A model generated the notes under the pieces. The model did no database searches. It saw nothing but the letters and a program-made list of their open reading frames with translations, and was not told where the DNA came from. A DNA stretch of 64,000 bases, taken from Nocardioides allogilvus (lineage in GTDB: Bacteria; Actinomycetota; Actinomycetes; Propionibacteriales; Nocardioidaceae). Shown here one piece after another: positions 1 to 15,435 of the stretch. The stretch covers positions 558,001 through 622,000 of the forward strand of contig NZ_PZYX01000001.1 of assembly GCF_003047285.1 (NCBI RefSeq), in the 5' to 3' direction. The translations under genes and the position numbers were made by a program. Every line of letters starts with the position of its first letter. Positions within the stretch are counted from its first letter, which is position 1.

Positions 1-60
1 TGCGTCGGCCGGGACCTCGATGTCGCCGAGGGAGTCGTGTTCGGTGCGCGTCTTGCTCAT
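1..60 (-). CDS. fumC: Class II fumarate hydratase / aspartase family protein, N-terminal fragment (partial)
   Basis: An ATG at 60 on the minus strand opens a frame that runs off the left edge. The 20 visible residues contain TEHDSLGDIEVPADA, which resembles the start of class II fumarases and aspartate ammonia-lyases (fumarase/aspartase superfamily; fumarate to malate or fumarate plus ammonia to aspartate). The catalytic region lies outside the window, so fumarase and aspartase cannot be separated; fumarase is the more likely reading. A class I fumarase is encoded at 4643-6340, so the strain may carry both types. Confidence 0.55.
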   Translation of the reverse strand, partial: MSKTRTEHDSLGDIEVPADA

Positions 61-402
61 GGCACCGACGCTACTCCCGACGTCAGCCGACCGAATGACG
101 CTCAGCCGATGCGACCCGCCGGCCACCCTTGCGAGCGGCGCAGGGGATGCGTCGCCATGGTCAAGCAGGGCACAGCCGGGGCAGGGCTGGCGCCTGGGTT
201 GAGGCAGTCGACGGGTCGCATGCGGTAGTGCTCCCACGGTTTCACTCGACGCACAGGCGGGGAGGCCTGGAGGTCAGGTGCAGCACGCCGAGGGTTGTTG
301 GGGGGATGTGCTTGCCACCACTGTGACGAGTCCTCTTGACGGGTGTCAAGGGTTCCGGGGCGCCAGGGTCGAACATCCCCCACCTGGCCTACGCTGTTGA
401 TC
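61..402. other. Intergenic region between divergent genes
   Basis: About 340 bases separate the minus-strand fumarase-type start at 60 from the TetR-type start at 403. I find no convincing coding frame; the short frames here lack ribosome binding sites and family signal. It must hold the promoter for the leftward gene. The only structured element is the inverted repeat at 335-350. Confidence 0.6.
335..350. promoter_or_regulatory. Inverted repeat upstream of TetR-type gene, possible operator
   Basis: CTTGAC, a 4-base spacer and GTCAAG form a perfect 6-bp inverted repeat ending 53 bases before the TetR-type start at 403. TetR proteins usually repress their own gene from palindromes at such positions. 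The arm also contains a TTGAC -35-like element. Binding is inferred only. Confidence 0.3.
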
Positions 403-1026
403 ATGACCCCCACGGCCGCGACGGTGCGACGCACCCGCGAGCAGAAGGTCGACGCGCGACGCGACCAGCTCGCGGAGTCGGCACTCGTGACGCTCGGTGA
501 GCGGGGCTAAGCCAGGACCTCCCTGCGGGAGATCGCCCAGAACTCGCCCTTCTCCCACGGCGTCCTGCACTACTACTTCGAGAACAAGTTCGAGCTGATC
601 ACCTACTGCGTGCGCTACTACAAGGCGCAGTGCGTGACTCGCTACGACGAGCTCGTGGCCACCTCGACGACGCCCGACGAGCTGCGCCTGCGCTTCGCCG
701 ACAAGCTCGTCGAGACGCTCACCGACGAGTCGCACATGCACCGGCTCTGGTACGACCTGCGCACGCAGGCAATGTTCGAGGAGGCGCTGCGTGAGGCAGT
801 GCTGGAGATCGACCAGTCCCTCGAGCTGATGGTGTGGCAGGTCGTCGCGCGCTTCGCCGAGCTGTCCGGTGCCACCCCGCTGCTCGACTCCGCCACGACG
901 TACGCCCTGCTCGACGGCGTCTTCGAGCGGGCCCTCCTCGAGCACCTCACCGGCACGGGCACCGCGCTGCCGACGCTGCACGACCGGGCCTACAGCCTGC
1001 TGCCGTCCTTGATCTCGGACAGCTGA
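403..1026 (+). pseudogene. TetR-family regulator interrupted by an in-frame TAA stop
   Basis: From ATG 403 the frame encodes a TetR-like N-terminus, but codon 36 (508-510) is TAA. The same frame then continues with RTSLREIAQ and HYYFENKFEL, a normal TetR helix-turn-helix, and a C-terminal ligand domain to the TGA at 1024-1026. Without the stop it would be 207 codons, the usual TetR length. The stop sits where TetR proteins normally have Tyr in the GY(A/S) motif, so a single TAC/TAT to TAA change explains it. Translation restarting downstream (for example GTG 610) would lack the DNA-binding domain. A sequencing error or stop readthrough are the alternatives. The ligand and targets are unknown. 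Confidence 0.75.
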
Positions 1027-1033
1027 CCTCGTC

Positions 1034-1723
1034 CTAGCGGCGAGCCACGTAGAGGTAGTAGGTCTCCGGGCGGTCCTGGAGCAGCACGTCATGCGGCTGC
1101 TCGTCGACCTCGTCGAAGACGGCGCGCATCGCGCTGTGCAGCTCCGGAGCCGCCGCGGCCGACCAGATCACGAGGGCGCCCTCGGGGTTGAGCAGGTCAC
1201 GACACCGGGCGAGGAAGGGCTCCTCGTAGACGCGGACGTTGTCCTCGTGGACGAGGTAGCCCGGGCCGTTGTCGACGTCGAGCAGGATCAGGTCGTACGT
1301 CGACCGCGCCTCGGCTATCGCCATCAGGATGTCGGCATTGACGATCCTGACCCGCTGGTCGGCGAGGATGGCCGGTCCGTGCGGGACGGTGCCGTCACGC
1401 ATCCACCCGACGAGAACCTCCTCGATCTCCACGACCATCACCCGCTCCACGCGCGGGTCGGCCAGGACGCGCCGGGTGGTGAAGCCCAGTCCGAGCCCGC
1501 CCACCACGACGTCGCGCGGTCGCGGCACGACGTCCAGGGCTGCGGCGGCGAGCTCGATCTCGGTGCCGGTCTCCTGGGTGTCCATCACGAAGACGCCGTT
1601 GACCCGCAGCTCGATCACGTCGGCCGCGAGCGCGGACCTGTGCCGCCGCAGCACCACCTCACCGCGCGGGGTCTCCGCCCGCGCGATCTCCACGATGTCG
1701 CCCTCGCTGCGCATGCCGTCCAT
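1034..1723 (-). CDS. Spermidine-synthase-like (SAM-binding fold) protein
   Basis: The 229-residue protein has the Rossmann signature of the spermidine synthase/methyltransferase group: GGLGLGFTTR at about 75-84 (nucleotide-binding loop), VVEIEE at 97-102 (acidic residue after strand 2) and DLILLDVDNGP at 144-154. It is shorter than classical spermidine synthases (about 280 residues) and lacks a clear polyamine N-terminal domain, so the substrate is unknown. ATG 1723 is taken as the start; ATG 1714 is possible. It is convergent with the broken TetR gene and divergent from the acyl-CoA ligase gene. Confidence 0.7.
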   Translation of the reverse strand: MDGMRSEGDIVEIARAETPRGEVVLRRHRSALAADVIELRVNGVFVMDTQETGTEIELAAAALDVVPRPRDVVVGGLGLGFTTRRVLADPRVERVMVVEIEEVLVGWMRDGTVPHGPAILADQRVRIVNADILMAIAEARSTYDLILLDVDNGPGYLVHEDNVRVYEEPFLARCRDLLNPEGALVIWSAAAAPELHSAMRAVFDEVDEQPHDVLLQDRPETYYLYVARR

Positions 1724-1859
1724 CCAAACACCGTCGCCCGGGGATGTGGGTCGCCGGGCGTCCGAGGGGTGGTCGCAACGGTGAGAACACGTGGAACACC
1801 TCGCTCGCAGGTGTGACGGAGATTACGCTCGCGCCAGTCCAGCATCCCGAGGAGATCCC

Positions 1860-3620
1860 ATGAGCACCCCCGTCACCGTCTGCGCGGCCTTCCAGCAGAC
1901 AGCCCTCATCGACCCGGACGCCGTCGCGATCCGCACCGTGGGCGACACGGTCACCATCACCTGGCGCGACTACGCCGCCCGCGTCCGGAGCATCGCGGCC
2001 GGCCTGTCGGCGATCGGGCTCGGGCGCGGCGACACCGTTGCCATCATGCTCACCAACCGGCCCGAGTTCGCCCTGGTCGACTGTGGCGCGATGCACCTCG
2101 GCGCGATCGCCTTCTCGGTCTACAACACCTCGTCCCCCGAGCAGCTGAACTACCTGTTCGACAACGCCGATGCCACGGTGGTCGTGACCGAGACCGCCTT
2201 CCTCCCCACCGTGCTCGCGTCCGGCATCGAGTTCGAGCACGTGGTCGTCGTCGACGGCAAGCCGGAGGGCGCGACCCTCTCGCTCGAGGAGCTCGAGGCG
2301 CAGGGCAGCACCGAGTTCGACTTCGAGGCCGCATGGCAGGCCGTGCAGCCCGAGGACATCCTGACCCTGATCTACACGTCAGGCACGACCGGACCGCCCA
2401 AGGGCGTCCAGCTCTCGCACCACAACATCATCGCGCTCTCGGACTCCGCGATGCAGGTCGTGGACGTGAAGTTCGGCGACCGGATCACCTCGTTCCTGCC
2501 GTCGGCCCACATCGCGGACCGCGCCTCCGCGCAGTACTTCCAGGCCCTGCGCGGAGTCCAGGTCACCCATGTCGCCGACCCGCGCACGGTCGCGGCTGCC
2601 CTGCCCGACTGCAAGCCGACGATCTGGTTCGCCGTCCCGCGGGTGTGGGAGAAGATCAAGATGGGTGTCGAGGCCAAGATGGCCGCAGAGACCAGCCCGG
2701 TCAAGAAGGCGCTGGGTGGCTGGGCGATGGGGCTGGCCGCCAAGAACGGTCAGGCGAAGCTCGCCGGCAAGAGCCTGGGCCCGCTCGACGCCCTCCAGCT
2801 CGGGCTCGCCGACAAGCTGGTGCTGGGCAAGGTCCGAGACGCCCTCGGCATGGGCGAGCTCAAGTGGGCCTGGTCCGGCGCCGCCGCGATCGCCCCCGAG
2901 ACGCTGACCTTCTTCATGGGCCTCAACCTCAACGTGTGCGAGCTCTGGGGGATGTCGGAGATGGCGGGCGCCGGGACGGTCAACCCGCCCGGCAAGGTCA
3001 AGGTCGGCACCGTCGGCCCCGCGCTCCCCGGGACCGAGATCAAGCTGGCCGACGACGGCGAGATCCTGTTCCGCGGTCCCGGCAACATGCTCGGCTACCG
3101 CAAGGAGCCGGAGAAGACCCGGGAGTGCATCGACGCCGAGGGCTGGCTCCACACCGGCGACGTGGGCACGATCGACGCCGACGGCTACGTCACGATCACC
3201 GACCGCAAGAAGGAGATCATCATCAATGCGGCCGGCAAGAACATGTCGCCGTCCAACATCGAGAACACCCTCAAGGTGACCACGCCGCTCGCGGCGACGA
3301 TCACGGTGATCGGGGACGCCAAGCCCTACAACGTGGCGCTGGTGACGCTCGACCCCGACGCGGCCGCGGCGTACGCCGAGAAGGCGGGAGTCGCCGCCGA
3401 CCCGGCCACCCTGGCCAAGGACGCCGGTCTCGTGGCGGCGATCCAGGCCGGCTTCGACGCGGGCAACGCCAAGCTGTCGCGCGTCGAGCAGGTCAAGAAG
3501 TTCACCGTCCTCGGCGAGTACTGGCTGCCCGGCAGCGAGGTCCTCACCCCGACCCTGAAGCTGCGCCGCAAGCCGATCTCGCAGAAGTACGCCGAGGCGA
3601 TCGAGGAGCTCTACTCCTAG
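1860..3620 (+). CDS. Long-chain fatty-acid--CoA ligase (AMP-binding, FadD15-like)
   Basis: This 586-residue enzyme activates fatty acids through an acyl-adenylate and transfers them to CoA. Visible motifs are the phosphate loop YTSGTTGPPKG (about residues 172-182), GWLHTGD (about 428-434) and the hinge segment DRKKEIIINAAGKN (about 448 onward). The residues after the hinge motif, NMSPSNIE, match the FadD15/long-chain acyl-CoA synthetase branch. The start is set at ATG 1860 because AGGAG lies at 1850-1854; the longer reading from 1791 adds an unconserved tail. It is monocistronic, divergent from the 1034-1723 gene, and followed by a strong hairpin at 3643-3679. Confidence 0.88.
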   Translation: MSTPVTVCAAFQQTALIDPDAVAIRTVGDTVTITWRDYAARVRSIAAGLSAIGLGRGDTVAIMLTNRPEFALVDCGAMHLGAIAFSVYNTSSPEQLNYLFDNADATVVVTETAFLPTVLASGIEFEHVVVVDGKPEGATLSLEELEAQGSTEFDFEAAWQAVQPEDILTLIYTSGTTGPPKGVQLSHHNIIALSDSAMQVVDVKFGDRITSFLPSAHIADRASAQYFQALRGVQVTHVADPRTVAAALPDCKPTIWFAVPRVWEKIKMGVEAKMAAETSPVKKALGGWAMGLAAKNGQAKLAGKSLGPLDALQLGLADKLVLGKVRDALGMGELKWAWSGAAAIAPETLTFFMGLNLNVCELWGMSEMAGAGTVNPPGKVKVGTVGPALPGTEIKLADDGEILFRGPGNMLGYRKEPEKTRECIDAEGWLHTGDVGTIDADGYVTITDRKKEIIINAAGKNMSPSNIENTLKVTTPLAATITVIGDAKPYNVALVTLDPDAAAAYAEKAGVAADPATLAKDAGLVAAIQAGFDAGNAKLSRVEQVKKFTVLGEYWLPGSEVLTPTLKLRRKPISQKYAEAIEELYS

Positions 3621-3642
3621 CCCCACGTCGGACCTCCCGGCG

Positions 3643-3679
3643 GACGTCCGACGACCCGGTCGCCGGATCGTCGGACGTC
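3643..3679. terminator. Hairpin between convergent genes
   Basis: GACGTCCGACGA (3643-3654) pairs perfectly with TCGTCGGACGTC (3668-3679); the 13-base loop can form a further CCGG stem. It lies between the stop of the acyl-CoA ligase gene (3620) and the minus-strand stop at 3688, so it can serve both. There is no U tract, as is common in high-GC actinobacteria. Confidence 0.6.
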
Positions 3680-3687
3680 GAGCGGGG

Positions 3688-3987
3688 TCAGTCGAAGATC
3701 TCGCTGAGCCAGCTCTCCTTCTTCTTGCGATAGGGCTGCTGGCTCGCCTGGGCATAGCGCTGGTCCTGCTGCATGCGGCGCTGGTCGCGTTCATGCTCGT
3801 ACGACGACGGCGCCGGTGCGGCAGGAGCCGCCGGGGCCGCGGGCGCGGGCTGGGTGACTGAGCGTTCGATGATCTTGTCGAGCTCGCCGCGATCGAGCCA
3901 CACGCCACGGCACTCGGGGCAGTAGTCGATCTCGATCCCGCCGCGCTCGCTCATGGTCAGGGTGTTTCCGTCGGTGGGGCACTTCAT
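3688..3987 (-). CDS. Zinc-ribbon (zf-TFIIB type) protein
   Basis: The 99-residue protein begins MKCPTDG and continues to YCPECRGVWLDRGELDKI, the signature of the small TFIIB-type zinc-ribbon family. After residue 50 comes an Ala/Pro-rich linker, then a charged Gln/Arg tail ending KKKESWLSEIFD. ATG 3987 is chosen because a full AGGAGG lies 8 bases upstream on the minus strand; the frame opens earlier but unconserved. The biochemical role of the family is not established. It ends facing the acyl-CoA ligase gene across a shared hairpin. Confidence 0.8.
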   Translation of the reverse strand: MKCPTDGNTLTMSERGGIEIDYCPECRGVWLDRGELDKIIERSVTQPAPAAPAAPAAPAPSSYEHERDQRRMQQDQRYAQASQQPYRKKKESWLSEIFD

Positions 3988-4104
3988 CAGTTGTCCTCCT
4001 GGGGTTCCCCAGTCCAACGGCCGGCCCCGGGGCATCGTTCCGCGACCTCGGCCGGGCGGGGGAGGGGCGTCCGCGGATTTGGATACGGCGACGCCCCTGC
4101 CGTT

Positions 4105-4124
4105 ATGGTTGAAACATCAACCAT
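4105..4124. promoter_or_regulatory. Perfect 8-bp-arm palindrome upstream of doxX, probable operator
   Basis: ATGGTTGA (4105-4112), spacer AACA, TCAACCAT (4117-4124) is a perfect inverted repeat ending 33 bases before the DoxX start. TTGA-N4-TCAA palindromes of this size fit winged-helix regulators such as MarR-type proteins, which often control DoxX genes. No regulator gene is adjacent, so the cognate protein would be elsewhere. Confidence 0.5.
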
Positions 4125-4157
4125 TGCGGTGAACCACGCCGTACGAAAGGAACTCAC

Positions 4158-4619
4158 ATGCTTCTCGGAAACAACCTTCCCGCCCCGGTGCGCGACGTCG
4201 CCCTCCTCCTGGCCCGCGTCGTGCTCGGCACCGTCTTCATCGCCCACGGCTGGCAGAAGTTCAACGAGTTCGGCCTCGCCGGCACCGGGGAGGCCTTCGA
4301 GGCGATGGGCGTGCCGGTCCCGCAGGCGGCGGCCGTGTTCGCCGCGACCGTCGAGCTCGTCGGGGGCGCGCTCCTCCTGCTCGGCCTGCTGACCCCGCTC
4401 GCCGCTGCGTTCCTCGTGATCGACATGCTCGGAGCGTTCGTGACGGTGCACCGCTCGGCCGGTGTGTTCGTGACCGCCAACGGCTGGGAGCTCGTCGCTG
4501 CGCTGGGCGCCGGCGCGCTGCTCATCGGCGCGGTCGGTCCCGGGCGCTACGCCCTGGACGCGCTGCTGACGCGCGGTGGCGTGACGGAGCGGGCCGAGGC
4601 GGAGACCGTCTCCCGCTGA
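4158..4619 (+). CDS. DoxX family membrane protein
   Basis: The 153-residue protein has four hydrophobic segments and the DoxX features: RVVLGTVFIAHGWQKF near the N-terminus (about residues 15-30) and a GGALLLLGLLTPLAA segment in the middle. DoxX proteins are small inner-membrane proteins linked to redox or thiol stress in several bacteria; the exact activity of this one is unknown. AAAGGA lies just upstream of ATG 4158. A palindrome at 4105-4124 suggests regulated, possibly stress-inducible, expression. It is convergent with the class I fumarase gene. Confidence 0.85.
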   Translation: MLLGNNLPAPVRDVALLLARVVLGTVFIAHGWQKFNEFGLAGTGEAFEAMGVPVPQAAAVFAATVELVGGALLLLGLLTPLAAAFLVIDMLGAFVTVHRSAGVFVTANGWELVAALGAGALLIGAVGPGRYALDALLTRGGVTERAEAETVSR

Positions 4620-4642
4620 TCGATGTCTCGGGGGTCCTCGTC

Positions 4643-6340
<1,698 letters not shown>

Positions 6341-6425
6341 GGGCACTGAGACTACGCCGCCCCGAGGTCGAGGCGGCACGCAGCCCGATCGGCGAGCAGT
6401 CGACTCTGCTAGCGTCGGACACGTC

Positions 6426-6514
6426 CCCACGGGAGCTCGCGGCAGCGGGCTGAGAGGGAGCTGAATTCCGCTCCGACCGTTACACCTGATCCGGGTAATG
6501 CCGGCGAAGGAAGC
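6426..6514 (+). promoter_or_regulatory. TPP (THI-box) riboswitch
   Basis: The segment contains the conserved thiamine-pyrophosphate aptamer landmarks in order: ACGGGAGC, CTGAGAG at about 6450-6456 (pyrimidine-sensor arm), and ACACCTGATCCGGGTAATGCC at about 6482-6502 followed by GGCGAAGGAAGC. The aptamer ends within about 10 bases of the thiE start at 6521 and includes the only plausible ribosome-binding purines (GAAGGAAG). Ligand binding is therefore expected to block translation initiation of the thi operon. Confidence 0.95.
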
Positions 6515-6520
6515 GATCCG

Positions 6521-7125
6521 ATGCTGTCCCGTTCCTCCCTGCCCCGCATTTTCGCGCTGGTCTCTGCAGCCGACGACCTCGACCTGCTCGAGGGCCTCGC
6601 CGCCGCTGGTGTCACTGGCTTCCAGGTCCGCGACAAGGACGCCACCACGCGCGAGCTGGTCGAGCTGACCCGGCTGGTGCTCGCCGCCGTGCGTCCGGCC
6701 GGCGCGACGGTCGTCGTCGACGACCGGCTCGACGTCGCGCTCGCCACCGGCGCCGACGGCGTGCACCTCGGGGCCGACGACCTGGCCGTCGCCGACGCCC
6801 GCCGACTCGCGCCCGATCTCCTGATCGGGGCGACCTGTCGCGACCGCGGCGCCGTCGAGCGGGCCGCCGCCGACGGCGCCAGCTATGCCGGCTTCGGCCC
6901 GGTCTTCGCCACCACCTCGAAGGCCGGACTGCCGGCCCCCCTGGGTCCCGACGCGATCAGGAGTGTCACGGGGGCACTTCCACTGGTCGCGATCGGTGGG
7001 GTCGACGCCGTGGGTGCCCGGGCTGCGCGAGCAGCGGGTGCCCACGGCGTCGCCGTGATCGGCTCGATCTGGCGACATCACGATCCCTTGGCAGCCGCGA
7101 AGGAGCTCGTGACGGCGGTCGGCTG

Positions 7126-7126
<1 letters not shown>
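6521..7126 (+). CDS. thiE: Thiamine-phosphate synthase
   Basis: The 201-residue TIM-barrel protein couples HMP-pyrophosphate with the thiazole phosphate to make thiamine monophosphate. It shows FQVRDKDA (about residues 28-35), [28 protein letters not shown] and AIGGVDA, all typical of ThiE. It is the first gene after the TPP riboswitch. Its TGA shares one base with the thiO ATG at 7126, so the two are translationally coupled. A second ThiE-family gene lies in the same operon at 9079-9639; this copy keeps the canonical motifs and is the better candidate for the synthase. Confidence 0.93.
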
Positions 7127-12175
<5,049 letters not shown>

Positions 12176-12202
12176 CGGAGGCGGGCGCGGCGTTGACCGG
12201 GT

Positions 12203-13306
12203 GTGCCCGTCCACGCCGCTCCCGTCCACGACTCCCTGGTGCATGACGCCCTGGTGATCGGCGCCGGCCAGGCCGGGCTGTCGGCGTCGCGCCACCTCAA
12301 GCTGAGGGGGATCGAGCACCTCGTGCTCGACGCCAACGAGGCACCCGGCGGCGCGTGGCAGCACCGCTGGGACTCGCTGGGGATGGACGACGTGCACGGC
12401 GTGGCCGACCTGCCCGACGCCGAGGCGCCCGGGCGATCGGCCGAGGCCGCCAACGCCATCGTGCCGGCCTACTTCGCCGACTACGAGCGCCGCTTCGCGC
12501 TCCCGGTCGTGCGGCCGGTGAGCGTCGAGGCCGTCACCAGCGAGGACGACCTGCTGGTCGTGCACGCGGGCGAGCGCACGTGGCGCTCGCGCACCCTGGT
12601 CAACGCGACGGGCACGTGGACGAAGCCCTTCGTCCCGCACTACCCCGGGATCGACCTGTTCGCCGGCGAGCAGCTCCACACCGCCGACTACCCGGGCCCC
12701 GCCCACTTCACCGGCAAGCGGGTGCTCGTCGTGGGCGGGGGCGCGAGCGCCGTGCAGTTCCTCGGCGAGCTCGCGCCGCTCGCGCAGACCCTGTGGGTCA
12801 CCAGGCGCGAGCCGGTCTGGCGCTCCGACGACTTCGACCCCGAGGCCGGGCTCGAGGCGGTGACCGCGGTCGCCGATCGCGTCCGTCGGGGCCTGCCCCC
12901 GGCCAGCGTCGTCAGCGTGACCGGCTTGGCGCTGCGCCCGCAGGAGCGGGTCGCGGAGGCGCTCGGTGCCTACCAGCGCCGCCCGATGTTCTCCCGGATC
13001 GAGCGCGAGGGGGTGCGCTGGGCCGACGGGTCGTTCGAGCCCGTCGACGTGATCCTGTGGGCCACCGGGTTCCGCCCGGCCGTCGGCCACCTCGCGCCGC
13101 TGCGGCTGCGCTCGCGCCAGGGCGGCATCCAGCTCGAGGTCGGCGGGGCGGTGCAGAACGCCGTCACGGCTGTGCGCGACCCCCGCGTCCAGCTCGTCGG
13201 CTACGGCCCCTCGGCCAGCACGATCGGCGCCAACCGGGCAGGGCGGGCGGCCGCGATCGCCGTACGGCGCTGGCTGCTCGCGACCGACGACGACCTCTCC
13301 GCATGA
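12203..13306 (+). CDS. NAD(P)/FAD-dependent oxidoreductase (flavin monooxygenase-like)
   Basis: The 367-residue protein has two dinucleotide folds: GAGQAGLSAS near residue 21 for FAD, and VVGGGASAVQ near residue 176 for NAD(P)H. ATG(T/F)W..P and WATGFRPAVGHL are typical of the flavin monooxygenase/putative flavoprotein group involved in oxidising small substrates or metals. The start is uncertain: GTG 12203 is used, but later GTG codons before VIGAGQ would also give a full enzyme. It follows thiC by 27 bases on the same strand and could be partly cotranscribed. The substrate is unknown. Confidence 0.8.
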   Translation: MPVHAAPVHDSLVHDALVIGAGQAGLSASRHLKLRGIEHLVLDANEAPGGAWQHRWDSLGMDDVHGVADLPDAEAPGRSAEAANAIVPAYFADYERRFALPVVRPVSVEAVTSEDDLLVVHAGERTWRSRTLVNATGTWTKPFVPHYPGIDLFAGEQLHTADYPGPAHFTGKRVLVVGGGASAVQFLGELAPLAQTLWVTRREPVWRSDDFDPEAGLEAVTAVADRVRRGLPPASVVSVTGLALRPQERVAEALGAYQRRPMFSRIEREGVRWADGSFEPVDVILWATGFRPAVGHLAPLRLRSRQGGIQLEVGGAVQNAVTAVRDPRVQLVGYGPSASTIGANRAGRAAAIAVRRWLLATDDDLSA

Positions 13307-13344
13307 TCCTCCCGCGGTTGGCAGCCCTCGCCTAGGGTGAGGCC

Positions 13345-13980
13345 ATGGGGGAGATGGAGAGGCCGGATCCGGCCCAGCTGCGAATCTCGGACGCCGATCG
13401 ACACCGCGTGGCCGAGGTGCTGCGCCGCGCTGCGGGGGAGGGGCGCCTCGATCTCGACGAGCTCGACGAACGGCTCGAGCAGACCTTCGCTGCCAAGACC
13501 GATGCCGACCTGGTGCCGATCACGATCGACCTGCACCAGCCGGCCCCCGGGGCCCACGCACCGGTGCCGCGACCGGCGGCCGGCCTCCCGGCGGCGCCGG
13601 GCCACGCCAGCTCGCTGGCCATCATGGGCGACTGCAAGCGGCGCGGCGCGTGGCAGGTGCCGGCCCACCACTCGGCCTTCGCGCTGATGGGCAGCGTCCT
13701 CATCGACCTGCGGCAGGCGACGCTGTCGAGCCATGACACGACCATCAACGCCAGCGCGGTCATGGGCGAGGTGAAGGTGGTCGTCCCGGCCCACTTCAAC
13801 GTGGTCATGGACGGCACGCCGATCATGGGCGACTACGGCCACGGCCGCGACAAGGTGCCGGCCGACATCGGCCCGGAGTCCCCGACGATCCGGCTCAAGG
13901 GCATCTCGTTGATGGGCAGCGTCAGCGTCACCCGGCTGCCACCGCCCGGGACACCGAAGAAGATCATCGGCACCTACTGA
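13345..13980 (+). CDS. DUF1707 and LiaF-like C-terminal domain protein
   Basis: The 211-residue protein starts with a DUF1707 (SHOCT-like) helical domain at about residues 11-60 (LRISDADRHRVAEVL, GRLDLDELDERL), followed by a Pro-rich linker and a repetitive beta domain with recurring MG-(D/S/E) turns (IMGDCKR, LMGSVLIDL, VMGEVKV, IMGDYG, LMGSVSV). The second part resembles the C-terminal domain of LiaF-type cell-envelope stress proteins. There is no membrane segment, so it is probably cytoplasmic or membrane-associated. Its role is not established; a part in envelope-stress signalling is inference. Confidence 0.75.
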   Translation: MGEMERPDPAQLRISDADRHRVAEVLRRAAGEGRLDLDELDERLEQTFAAKTDADLVPITIDLHQPAPGAHAPVPRPAAGLPAAPGHASSLAIMGDCKRRGAWQVPAHHSAFALMGSVLIDLRQATLSSHDTTINASAVMGEVKVVVPAHFNVVMDGTPIMGDYGHGRDKVPADIGPESPTIRLKGISLMGSVSVTRLPPPGTPKKIIGTY

Positions 13981-14079
13981 CCCGAACGACCCGAGATCCT
14001 CCCGTCACGCGCCTGTTGCGGTGGATGGCTTCCTGTGCTGGGGTGACCCACGACACATTCATCCCACAAGGAGTGACGC

Positions 14080-15411
14080 ATGTCGAAGAATCTCGGGACC
14101 GCGAGGCTGCTCCTCGCACTGGCTGCGGCGCTGTTGGCGCTGCTGCTCGGATCGATCCCCGTCCTGGCCCACGACGGGGACCACGAGGGGGAGGGCAAGG
14201 ACGAGGTCGGCGAGGTCGACCCCGACTTCCCGACCACAGCACTGACGGGCGACCAGCGAGGACCGGGCGCAGCCTGCGTCGACGGGCGAGCCGGCTACTT
14301 CCCCTGCGAGAACGTCAACCTGTCGAGCTACCTGCCGATGGCCGACATCGGTGGCGGTCGCGGCTCGGACGTCTGGGGCTGGACCGATCCGGCGACCGAG
14401 CGGCGCTACGTCATCGCGGGGCGTGACAACGGCACCGCCTTCGTCGACGTGACCAACGAGCGTCGGCCCGTCTACCTCGGCAACCTGCCCACCTCGGGCA
14501 TCAACAACGTGATCTGGCGCGACATCAAGGTGCACGGCAACCACGCGTTCATCGTCGCCGAGGCGCGCGAGCACGGCATGCAGGTCTTCGACCTGCGCCA
14601 GCTGCGCTCGGTCGACCCGGCCGCCGCACCGGTCACGTTCAACGAGACCGCGCACTACTCCGGCTTCCTCCGGGCCCACAACATCGTGATGAACGAGGAG
14701 ACCGGCTTCGCCTATGCCGTCGGCGCCCGCGAGGACACCCGAGGGTGCGCAGGTGGCCTGCACATGATCGACGTGCGTACGCCGACCGCGCCGGTGTTCG
14801 CCGGCTGCGTCGGCGAGGACGGCTACGTCCACGACGCGCAGTGCGTGGTCTACGACGGGCCGGACACCCGCTACACCGGCCGGGAGATCTGCTTCAACTC
14901 CAACGAGGACACCCTCACCATCGTCGACGTCACCGACAAGGCGGCGCCCCGCCAGCTCTCGCGCGTCGGCTACAGCACCGCGGCCTACAGCCACCAAGGC
15001 TGGTTGACCGAGGACGGACGTCACTTCCTGATGGGCGACGAGCTCGACGAGCTGCGCAGCGGTGTCGGCACGACCACCCTGGTGTGGGACGTCGCCGACC
15101 TCGAGGCGCCCCGCCAGTTCTCCCGCTTCGTCAACGACACGACCTCGATCGACCACAACCTCTACGTCAAGGGGTCGCACGTGTTCCAGTCCAACTACCG
15201 GTCGGGGCTGCGCGTCCTCTCGGCCGCAGACGTGGCGAACGGCAACCTGAGCGAGGTCGGCTTCTTCGACACCTGGCCGGAGGACGACGACACGGCGTTC
15301 AGCCACGGCACGTGGAGCAACTACCCGTTCTTCGACAACGGGCTCGTGATCGTGCACGGCTACGACGGGCTCTTCATGCTGCGCCCGACCGGCGCGGCGA
15401 TGCGTTCCTGA
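14080..15411 (+). CDS. Secreted LVIVD-repeat (choice-of-anchor B type) protein
   Basis: The 443-residue protein has a signal peptide (LLLALAAALLALLLGSIPVLAHD, cut after about residue 31), an acidic His/Asp-rich start and then a seven-bladed-propeller-like series of LVIVD repeats (AFVDVTNERRPVYLG, MQVFDLRQL, LHMIDVRTP, LTIVDVTDKAAP, LVWDVADLEAP, LRVLSAADV). Conserved HDAQC, SHQGWL and SHGTWSN motifs match the actinobacterial family often annotated as choice-of-anchor B. It is extracellular; the function is unknown. AAGGAG precedes ATG 14080, and a strong terminator follows. Confidence 0.82.
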   Translation: MSKNLGTARLLLALAAALLALLLGSIPVLAHDGDHEGEGKDEVGEVDPDFPTTALTGDQRGPGAACVDGRAGYFPCENVNLSSYLPMADIGGGRGSDVWGWTDPATERRYVIAGRDNGTAFVDVTNERRPVYLGNLPTSGINNVIWRDIKVHGNHAFIVAEAREHGMQVFDLRQLRSVDPAAAPVTFNETAHYSGFLRAHNIVMNEETGFAYAVGAREDTRGCAGGLHMIDVRTPTAPVFAGCVGEDGYVHDAQCVVYDGPDTRYTGREICFNSNEDTLTIVDVTDKAAPRQLSRVGYSTAAYSHQGWLTEDGRHFLMGDELDELRSGVGTTTLVWDVADLEAPRQFSRFVNDTTSIDHNLYVKGSHVFQSNYRSGLRVLSAADVANGNLSEVGFFDTWPEDDDTAFSHGTWSNYPFFDNGLVIVHGYDGLFMLRPTGAAMRS

Positions 15412-15435
15412 CCCACCCGCCCGGTCACACGTGAC

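Noticed and set aside
610..1026. Independent short TetR C-terminal gene starting at GTG 610
   Set aside because: It lacks the DNA-binding domain, whose sequence lies in the same frame upstream on both sides of a single stop, so a broken full-length gene is the better reading.
2379..3908. Long minus-strand open frame opposite the acyl-CoA ligase gene
   Set aside because: Antisense frame of a clear AMP-binding gene; composition-driven, no family signal.
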